The translations under genes and the position numbers were made by a program. Below are positions 13,302 through 18,497 of a stretch of 18,497 nucleotides of DNA, piece after piece. The stretch is from contig JAFYVA010000067.1 of NCBI GenBank assembly GCA_017549325.1, positions 1-18,497 on the forward strand, given 5' to 3'. The stretch is from Oscillospiraceae bacterium (GTDB lineage Bacteria > Bacillota_A > Clostridia > Oscillospirales > Oscillospiraceae). The notes below the pieces were generated by a model that had not been told where the DNA came from, ran no database searches, and worked only from the letters and a program-made list of their open reading frames with translations. The number at the start of each line of letters is the position of its first letter. Position 1 is the stretch's first letter.

Positions 13302-13334
13302 AGAACAAAATCAACTGCGGAGGGCGGGGACTAT

Positions 13335-14816
13335 ATGAAAGAGACCACTTGCATGTATCAAGACATGGCAGCACGGACAGGAAACAGTATCTATATCGGT
13401 GTGGTAGGCCCGGTTCGTACCGGAAAATCCACCTTTATCAAACGCTTTATGGAGACCCAGGTCATCCCACATATCGAAAACAGCTATCGCCGTGATCGGG
13501 CGCGGGATGAACTGCCGCAGAGTGGCTCGGGCCGCACCATTATGACCGCTGAGCCTAAATTTGTACCGGAAGAGGCAGTGGAACTTCGCATGGAGGATGG
13601 TACCGGTTTTTCCGTGCGGCTCATTGACTGCGTCGGCTATATGGTGCCCGGTGCGGTGGGACAATTTGAGGATCTGGCGCCCCGTATGGTGATGACACCG
13701 TGGTTTGACCAGCCCATTCCCATGACGGATGCGGCGGAGATCGGCACGGAAAAGGTCATTACCGATCACTCCACCGTGGGAATCGTAGTGACTACGGATG
13801 GCACGGTGACCGATATTCCGCGGCAGGACTACGAAGAGGCGGAAGAGCGGGTGATTCGTGAGCTGCAGGCCATCGGAAAGCCCTTTTTGGTGCTGGTGAA
13901 CTCCAACCAGCCCGACAGCGACTATTGCCGTGCGCTGGCCTATGAGATGGGACAGCGCTACAATGTCAAGTGTCTGCCGGTCAACTGCCTTACCATGACG
14001 GATGAGGAGATCACCTCCTTGCTGCAGGGACTGCTCCACGAATTTCCCTTGCAGGAGCTGGACCTTTATCTTCCCAGTTGGGTGGAGGCATTGAGTGCCG
14101 ATCATCCCATTAAATCTACGCTCTATGAAACGATTGCGGCAGAAACGCAGCAGCTTTACCATATCCGGGAGCTGGACAGTGCGTTAAAGGCTATGCGGTG
14201 CTGTGACGCCATCTCCGACGCCGCCGTGCACAACATCGACCTAGGTGTTGGTGTGGCTGAGGCAGAAATCCAACTGCCGCGTGAGCTGTTCTACACCACG
14301 CTCTCGGCGCAGTCCGGGCTGCAGGTCAGTGATGACGGGGATCTCATGGAGCTGCTGACGGAGTTGAGCACAGTAAAAGGGGAGTACGATAAGATCTCTC
14401 AGGCGCTGGAGTGTGCCCGAACCACAGGCTATGGCATTGTCATGCCCAGCGTGGAGGAGCTGAATCTGGAGGATCCTGAAATCGTCAAGCAGGGAGGTCG
14501 CTACGGTGTACGGATGAAAGCGAGCGCCCCCTCTATCCACATGATCCGCGCCGACATTGAAACCACCGTCTCACCCATTGTCGGCAACGAGAAGCAGTCC
14601 GAGGACATGGTAAACTATCTCCTGCAGGAGTTTGAAGGGGATACCAACAAAATCTGGCAGTCCAACATTTTCGGCCGCAGCTTCCATGAAATCGTGGGTG
14701 AGGACCTGCAGGCAAAGCTAAAACGGATGCCTTCGGATGCACAGGGGAAACTTCGCCAGGCATTGGAGCGTATCATCAACGAAGGTGGCGGCGGTCTTAT
14801 CTGTATTATTCTGTGA
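13335..14816 (+). CDS. spoIVA: Stage IV sporulation protein A, spore-coat morphogenetic ATPase
   Basis: SpoIVA polymerises with ATP hydrolysis on the outer forespore membrane and forms the base layer on which the spore coat is built. The 493-residue length matches the family. The N-terminus contains IYIGVVGPVRTGKSTFIKRF, with Walker A at 25-33 (Lys31), then the conserved PQSGSGRTIMTAEPKFVP, and a Walker B-like RLIDCVGYMVPGA (Asp98). DHSTVGIVVTTDG and LVLVNSNQP follow in the NTPase domain. The middle and C-terminal domains are helical. The protein ends GGGGLICIIL, the hydrophobic end that docks on SpoVM-marked membrane in Bacillus. GGAGGG about 10 bases upstream supports ATG 13335. It is preceded by a sigma-E-like promoter and followed after 74 bases by coaX. 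This is firm evidence that the organism belongs to a spore-forming lineage. Confidence 0.97.
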   Translation: MKETTCMYQDMAARTGNSIYIGVVGPVRTGKSTFIKRFMETQVIPHIENSYRRDRARDELPQSGSGRTIMTAEPKFVPEEAVELRMEDGTGFSVRLIDCVGYMVPGAVGQFEDLAPRMVMTPWFDQPIPMTDAAEIGTEKVITDHSTVGIVVTTDGTVTDIPRQDYEEAEERVIRELQAIGKPFLVLVNSNQPDSDYCRALAYEMGQRYNVKCLPVNCLTMTDEEITSLLQGLLHEFPLQELDLYLPSWVEALSADHPIKSTLYETIAAETQQLYHIRELDSALKAMRCCDAISDAAVHNIDLGVGVAEAEIQLPRELFYTTLSAQSGLQVSDDGDLMELLTELSTVKGEYDKISQALECARTTGYGIVMPSVEELNLEDPEIVKQGGRYGVRMKASAPSIHMIRADIETTVSPIVGNEKQSEDMVNYLLQEFEGDTNKIWQSNIFGRSFHEIVGEDLQAKLKRMPSDAQGKLRQALERIINEGGGGLICIIL

Positions 14817-14828
14817 TTGGGAAATTCC

Positions 14829-14857
14829 TTGCAAATCCCGGTTCGTCATGGTAGGAT
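14829..14857 (+). promoter_or_regulatory. Candidate extended -10 promoter for coaX
   Basis: TTGCAA (14829-14834), 17 bases, TAGGAT (14852-14857) preceded by TGG, an extended -10. This would free coaX, a housekeeping gene, from the sporulation promoter of spoIVA. Confidence 0.5.
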
Positions 14858-14890
14858 AGAGGAAAGCGATGACGAAAGGGAGGATGGACT

Positions 14891-15661
14891 ATGCTGCTGG
14901 CCATCGATATCGGTAACTCCAATATCTCTGCGGGGCTGTTCAACAGTGAACGGGTGCTGCAATTTCTTGCCTCTATTGATACCGACAGTCGAAAAACCGC
15001 AGATCAAATCAGCATTGATTTGATGAATCTGTTTTCTTTGTACGGTTTTTCTATCAAAGATGTCCACGGTGCCATCTTCTCCAGCGTTGTGCCTTCCATG
15101 AACTTTATGATGGAAAAGGCGCTGACCCGCCTGTTGGGTAAGCCTCCCATGATGGTGGGCCCCGGCGTGAAAACCGGTCTTAATATCCGCATGGAGAATC
15201 ATAATCAGCTTGGTGCCGATCTGGTAGCGGGTGCTGTGGCGGCGCTGGAGAAATATCCCGCACCCATTATCATGATCGACATGGGCACGGCCACGACCAT
15301 CTCCTATATCTCCGCAAAGCACACCTACGAGGGCGGCTTGATGTTTCCCGGCGTTCGTCTTTCTCTGGATGCGCTGTCTAATCACGCAGCCCAGCTGTCC
15401 GATATCTCTTTGCAGCATCCCAAGAGCTTGATCGGAAAGAACACTGAGGATTGCATGCGTAACGGCATCGTTTACGGTACAGCCGGTATGCTGGACGGTA
15501 TCATCGACCGTATCCGTGAAACCATCCCCGAGGAAACGCCTACCATTGTGGCCACCGGCAGCAATGCACCCGTCATCGTGCGCCACTGCCGTAACAAGGT
15601 GATCTACGATAAGTACCTGCTAATGGAGGGCTTGTGGGCCATCTATCACAAGAACAGATAA
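14891..15661 (+). CDS. coaX: Type III pantothenate kinase
   Basis: CoaX phosphorylates pantothenate, the first step of coenzyme A synthesis; the type III enzyme is unrelated to CoaA and is not feedback-inhibited by CoA. The 256-residue product shows the ASKHA-fold phosphate loop LLAIDIGNSN (2-11), the pantothenate-site GPGVKTGLNIR (90-100), GADLVAG (108-114) with catalytic Asp110, the second phosphate motif DMGTATT (130-136), and GGLMFPG. The C-terminal segment ATGSNAPVI is typical. AAAGGGAGG 7 bases upstream supports ATG 14891. No birA or dus gene, frequent neighbours elsewhere, is present. The gene lies behind spoIVA and ends in a terminator whose left arm contains its last codons and stop. 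Confidence 0.96.
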   Translation: MLLAIDIGNSNISAGLFNSERVLQFLASIDTDSRKTADQISIDLMNLFSLYGFSIKDVHGAIFSSVVPSMNFMMEKALTRLLGKPPMMVGPGVKTGLNIRMENHNQLGADLVAGAVAALEKYPAPIIMIDMGTATTISYISAKHTYEGGLMFPGVRLSLDALSNHAAQLSDISLQHPKSLIGKNTEDCMRNGIVYGTAGMLDGIIDRIRETIPEETPTIVATGSNAPVIVRHCRNKVIYDKYLLMEGLWAIYHKNR

Positions 15662-15684
15662 AGCTGCGGCTTTATCTGTTCTTT
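15650..15684 (+). terminator. Terminator overlapping the coaX stop codon
   Basis: A perfect 15-bp stem (15650-15664 with 15669-15683) closes on TGCG. The left arm includes the last coaX codons and the TAA. The T-tract is short (CTTT), with another T run at 15690-15694, so efficiency is uncertain. Confidence 0.75.
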
Positions 15685-15721
15685 GCGCATTTTTACGAAA
15701 GAAAGAAAGGAAGGGAAAACA

Positions 15722-16249
15722 TTGAAGGTAATCAAAAATTATATTCAAACCGTAAAAGACATATCAGAAAACGGAAAGGTAATTATGATCCTTGCCTGTT
15801 GTATGGTTGTGCTAGGTTTGTTTCTCAGATCGTTTTTTTATACTGCGATTTGGATCTTCATTCTGTTGGTATATCCTTCTTTGCAGCGCCGTGAATTGAC
15901 AGGAAACAAGTACGGCGTTCTCTATTTCGAGGACGGAAAAGCACTGTCGCTTCGCGGATTCCTCCAAATGTCGGAAGCTGATAAAGCCTGCTATATCGGG
16001 AAAACTGTTACAGTAAAGTTCCCGTTTTATCGCATTGACGCACAGGGGGATCTTGATACAGGCTTTGATGTCTATTTCCTTCTTGGTGAATGGCAAAAAG
16101 CAGACCACTACGGTGCTGCGACCCTTAAGAGTCTGAAAGTAAATGACCCCATTTCAGCCAGCGGCACGATCAGCAGGATTTTGCCTGCCAGTATCTATAT
16201 CGAATTAGAAAAGCTGGAGCGGCTGGAAAACAATGAATTGATCGTATGA
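15722..16249 (+). CDS. Hypothetical membrane-anchored protein
   Basis: I do not recognise this gene. From TTG 15722 it encodes 175 residues: a basic/amphipathic N-terminus (KVIKNYIQTVKDI), two close hydrophobic segments (about 19-35 and 38-52) forming a membrane hairpin, then a soluble domain of about 120 residues. The soluble part alternates beta-type stretches (GVLYFEDGKALSL, GKTVTVKFPFYRI, DVYFLLGEW, SASGTISRI, ASIYIELEKL) and may be a beta-barrel, possibly OB-like; that is inference. An upstream TTG (15683) keeps the frame open but lies in the coaX terminator. TTG 15722 has GGAAGG seven bases before it and is preferred. No promoter is evident; read-through from coaX is possible. The gene is less GC-rich and less codon-biased than its neighbours and converges on pfp. 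Confidence 0.7.
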   Translation: MKVIKNYIQTVKDISENGKVIMILACCMVVLGLFLRSFFYTAIWIFILLVYPSLQRRELTGNKYGVLYFEDGKALSLRGFLQMSEADKACYIGKTVTVKFPFYRIDAQGDLDTGFDVYFLLGEWQKADHYGAATLKSLKVNDPISASGTISRILPASIYIELEKLERLENNELIV

Positions 16250-16277
16250 AAAAAGAGAGCCTTGCGGCTCTCTTTTT
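16250..16277. terminator. Bidirectional terminator between the hypothetical gene and pfp
   Basis: AAAAAGAGAGCC (16250-16261) pairs perfectly with GGCTCTCTTTTT (16266-16277) across TTGC. Both strands end in T-tracts, so it can serve the + strand gene ending at 16249 and the minus-strand pfp ending at 16291. Confidence 0.92.
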
Positions 16278-16290
16278 CGTTATGTGTTTT

Positions 16291-17529
16291 TTACTTTGCC
16301 AGAACCTTCTTCAGGTTTACGAAGCGGGGCAGAGAATCACGCTTGGGCAGTTCGGGCTCACCCTGAATCAGGGGCAGAGCATAGTCGATGAACTGCTGAT
16401 TGACATAGTTGCCAGCCTCGTTGATCCACTCGCGGGGGATCTTCTTCTCCACATTGGCAACTTCCATCAGGGGGATGAGCTTGGTGCGGCAGGCATACTT
16501 GCCATCCTGAATGCCGCGCTCAAAGCCGATCATGCGGCCGGAGATACCGTTGACGGCGTTCTCCACAGCGACCTTACCGGCCATGTAGCTCTCCTCGATG
16601 TCGGTCTCGGAAGCCAGATGAGCACCGCAGCGCTGCAGCAGGCTCAGCTCGATGCCGCGAACCTTGGCGCCGGTCTCCTCCTTGACCACCTGGGCCAGAA
16701 TGGCAGCCAGACCGCCCAGCTGAGCGTGGCCGAAACCGTCGTTGGCAGCGACCTTAGCCTCGGAGACGAAGCCGCCGTCGGCATAGTGCACGCCCTCGGA
16801 AACGGCGACGATACAGTTGCCCTTCTCGGCGTAGACGCGCTTGACGTCCTCGATGAAATCGGGCATGCTGAAGTCGGTCTCAGGCAGGTAGATCAGGTCA
16901 GGACCATTGCCATGGATGCCGGCCAGTGCGGCAGCGGCAGTCAGCCAACCGGCGTGACGGCCCATGATCTCCATGATGATGATCATGCCGGTATCATAGA
17001 CGTGGGCATCCTGCCAAACTTCCATCATGGAAGTGGCGATGTACTTGGCAGCGGAGCCGTAACCGGGGCAGTGATCGGTACCGAACAGGTCGTTATCGAT
17101 GGTCTTAGGAACGCCCATCACGCGGCACTCATAGCCAACGGACTGCATGTAGTGGTTGATCTTGTTGCAGGTGTCCATGGAGTCGTTACCGCCATTGTAG
17201 AAGAAGTAACGGACGTTGTGCTTCTTGAACACCTCGAGGATGCGCTTATAATCGGTGTCGTCCACTTCGGGATCAGCGATCTTGTAGCGGCAGGAACCCA
17301 GAGCAGAGGAGGGGGTATACTTCATCAGCTCCAGCTCAGCGGGATCTTCCATGCTCATGTCAAACAGGCGATCATTCAGAACGCCCTTGATGCCGTGCTC
17401 AGCGCCCAGCACCTTGGTGATCACGCCGGACTTCAGCGCAGTGTCGATCACGCCGTAGGCACTGGCGTTGATGACGGAAGTGGGGCCGCCGGACTGGCCG
17501 ATAATGCAGGCGCCTCTCAGTTCATTCAT
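16291..17529 (-). CDS. pfp: Pyrophosphate-type 6-phosphofructokinase
   Basis: This enzyme interconverts fructose-6-phosphate and fructose-1,6-bisphosphate. The 412-residue protein belongs to the phosphofructokinase family: IIGQSGGPTSVINAS (9-23), GGNDS (113-117), PKTIDND (141-147, catalytic base Asp145) and MGRHAGW (189-195). Two positions set phosphoryl-donor choice. ATP enzymes have GGDG and PGTIDND; here the corresponding residues are Asp116 and Lys142, the combination typical of PPi-dependent enzymes. I therefore infer PPi as donor and a reversible reaction. GGAGG lies just upstream of the ATG on the minus strand. It is the only minus-strand gene, divergent from fba, which encodes the next glycolytic step. 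Codon use is strongly biased, and a 459-codon antisense ORF results from that bias. Confidence 0.94.
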   Translation of the reverse strand: MNELRGACIIGQSGGPTSVINASAYGVIDTALKSGVITKVLGAEHGIKGVLNDRLFDMSMEDPAELELMKYTPSSALGSCRYKIADPEVDDTDYKRILEVFKKHNVRYFFYNGGNDSMDTCNKINHYMQSVGYECRVMGVPKTIDNDLFGTDHCPGYGSAAKYIATSMMEVWQDAHVYDTGMIIIMEIMGRHAGWLTAAAALAGIHGNGPDLIYLPETDFSMPDFIEDVKRVYAEKGNCIVAVSEGVHYADGGFVSEAKVAANDGFGHAQLGGLAAILAQVVKEETGAKVRGIELSLLQRCGAHLASETDIEESYMAGKVAVENAVNGISGRMIGFERGIQDGKYACRTKLIPLMEVANVEKKIPREWINEAGNYVNQQFIDYALPLIQGEPELPKRDSLPRFVNLKKVLAK

Positions 17530-17574
17530 ATCTTTTTACCTCCAAAATTTTTCGGTATTGTATTGCCAAACGCT

Positions 17575-17603
17575 ATTCTATCACTTAAAATAAAAAAAGT
17601 AAA
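17575..17603 (-). promoter_or_regulatory. Candidate promoter for pfp (minus strand)
   Basis: Read on the minus strand, TTTACT (complement of 17598-17603), 17 bases, then TAGAAT (complement of 17575-17580). Transcription would start near 17568, giving a leader of about 39 bases ending in GGAGGTAAAAAG before the ATG. Confidence 0.6.
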
Positions 17604-17614
17604 CCTCTTTAGGG

Positions 17615-17642
17615 TTGCAAAATAAAAAAAATATGATACAAT
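17615..17642 (+). promoter_or_regulatory. Candidate promoter for fba
   Basis: TTGCAA (17615-17620), 16 bases, TACAAT (17637-17642). The leader of about 67 bases is AT-rich and ends with AAAGGAGAT. The -35 elements of this and the pfp promoter are only 11 bases apart and back to back. Confidence 0.6.
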
Positions 17643-17716
17643 AGGTATGTTCCAAACAACCTGTACAAGCAAACTAAGATTATAAGGAAAATTTTTGATA
17701 AAAGGAGATATGTACT

Positions 17717-18497
17717 ATGCCTCTGGTTACTACCAAGGAAATGTTCGAGAAGGCCTATAACGGCGGTTACGCCATCGGCGCTTTCAATGTTAACAACATG
17801 GAGATCGTTCAGGCCATCACCGAGGCCTGCAAGGAGGAGAAGGCTCCCGTTATCCTGCAGGTGTCCAAGGGTGCCCGCGCCTACGCCAACCACACCTATC
17901 TGGTGAAGCTGGTGGAGGCCGCTGTTGCCGAGTGCCCCGAGATTCCCATTGCTCTGCATCTGGATCACGGTGACAGCTTTGAGACCTGCAAGTCCTGCAT
18001 CGACGGCGGTTTCACTTCCGTGATGATCGACGCTTCCTCCAAGTCCTTTGAGGAGAACATCGCCATCACCAAGCAGGTGGTGGAGTATGCCCACGCCCGC
18101 GGTGTTGTGGTCGAGGCTGAGCTGGGTTCTCTGGCTGGCATCGAGGACGAGGTGAATGTCTCTTCCGAGGCCGCTTCTTACACCCGTCCCGAAGAGGTCG
18201 AGGAGTTCGTCGCCCGTACCGGCTGCGATTCTCTGGCCATCGCCATCGGCACCAGCCACGGCGCTTACAAGTTCACCGCTGCCCAGTGCACCCGCAACGC
18301 CGACGGCATCCTGCTGCCCCCGCCGCTGCGCTTCGACATCCTGGACGAGGTCTCCAAGCGCCTGCCCGGCTTCCCCATTGTCCTCCACGGTTCTTCCTCC
18401 GTGCCTCAGGACTTCGTGAAGATGATCAACGACAACGGCGGCAATATGCCCAACGCCATCGGCGTGCCCGAGGATCAGCTGCGCAAGGCTGCTGCCA
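17717..18497 (+). CDS. fba: Class II fructose-bisphosphate aldolase, 3'-truncated
   Basis: Class II aldolase splits fructose-1,6-bisphosphate into two triose phosphates using a divalent metal. The frame from ATG 17717 is open to the window end (260 codons of a usual 285-310). Visible features are GYAIGAFNVNNMEIVQA (17-33), LHLDHGD (80-86) with catalytic Asp83 and metal-ligand His84, SVMIDASS, VVEAELGSLAG with metal-region Glu134, IGTSHGAYK with ligand His181, and IVLHGSSSVP with ligand His224. AAAGGAG about 10 bases upstream supports the start; a nearer ATG at 17710 is out of frame. Codon use is among the most biased in the window, as expected for a glycolytic enzyme. It is divergent from pfp, so two consecutive glycolytic steps flank one control region. 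Confidence 0.96.
   Translation, partial: MPLVTTKEMFEKAYNGGYAIGAFNVNNMEIVQAITEACKEEKAPVILQVSKGARAYANHTYLVKLVEAAVAECPEIPIALHLDHGDSFETCKSCIDGGFTSVMIDASSKSFEENIAITKQVVEYAHARGVVVEAELGSLAGIEDEVNVSSEAASYTRPEEVEEFVARTGCDSLAIAIGTSHGAYKFTAAQCTRNADGILLPPPLRFDILDEVSKRLPGFPIVLHGSSSVPQDFVKMINDNGGNMPNAIGVPEDQLRKAAA

Noticed and set aside
16246..17625. A 459-codon + strand ORF opposite pfp
   Set aside because: It is the mirror of a codon-biased real gene with clear phosphofructokinase motifs. The translated product is an Ala/Gly/Leu/Asp/His-rich low-complexity sequence with no recognisable domain.
1..18497. A defence island, CRISPR array or biosynthetic cluster
   Set aside because: No repeated spacer structure, nuclease/toxin pairs, large modular enzymes or radical-SAM peptide systems are visible. 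Nearly all genes are conserved core functions.

Overview
The window is a stretch of core chromosome from an endospore-forming Clostridia-type Firmicute. The gene content and mid-range base composition best fit the Oscillospiraceae/Ruminococcaceae; this placement is inference. Support comes from three sporulation genes (spoIIM, spoIVA and a SigH-type sigma factor), strong AGGAGG-like ribosome sites, a tgt-yajC-YrzE order resembling Bacillus, and a PPi-type phosphofructokinase. I see no phage, insertion sequence, CRISPR array, tRNA, rRNA or clear sign of horizontal transfer. I did not find an obvious new multi-gene system. The interesting points are regulatory details, one dehydrogenase with an altered active site, and a few small uncharacterised genes.

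Layout, left to right. (1) 1-1885: the 3' part of tgt, then yajC with its own promoter and terminator, then a TIGR04086/YrzE-like membrane protein. (2) 1886-2275: a mostly non-coding AT-rich stretch with one doubtful 60-codon ORF, ACATAA repeats and a small inverted repeat. (3) 2276-3790: spoIIM and xerD, closely spaced and ended by a terminator whose stem begins inside xerD. (4) 3811-4563: a single-gene unit encoding a YcxB-like membrane protein. (5) 4598-8242: the DNA-repair and cell-wall operon ruvC-ruvA-ruvB-glmM. (6) 8245-9276: a SigH-type sigma factor whose promoter lies directly against the start codon, then an eight-cysteine zinc-ribbon protein. (7) 9290-9601: a DUF1858 mini-gene with its own promoter and hairpin. 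(8) 9621-11880: trmK-nif3-yebC, tightly packed. (9) 11956-13268: serA (phosphoglycerate dehydrogenase with ACT domain) as its own unit. (10) 13272-15684: spoIVA behind a sigma-E-like promoter, then coaX. (11) 15722-16249: an unknown small membrane protein, meeting a minus-strand pfp (16291-17529) at a shared bidirectional terminator. (12) 17530-18497: back-to-back promoters between pfp and the truncated class II fructose-bisphosphate aldolase gene fba.

Most genes are on the + strand and only pfp is on the minus strand. Functions fall into tRNA modification (tgt, trmK), secretion (yajC), recombination and repair (xerD, ruvCAB), cell-wall precursor and cofactor supply (glmM, coaX), serine synthesis (serA), glycolysis (pfp, fba) and sporulation (sigH, spoIIM, spoIVA). 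yajC, yebC, the zinc ribbon, pfp and fba look strongly codon-biased, with many C-ending and few rare codons, suggesting high expression. spoIIM, the YcxB-like gene and the 15722 gene look less biased.
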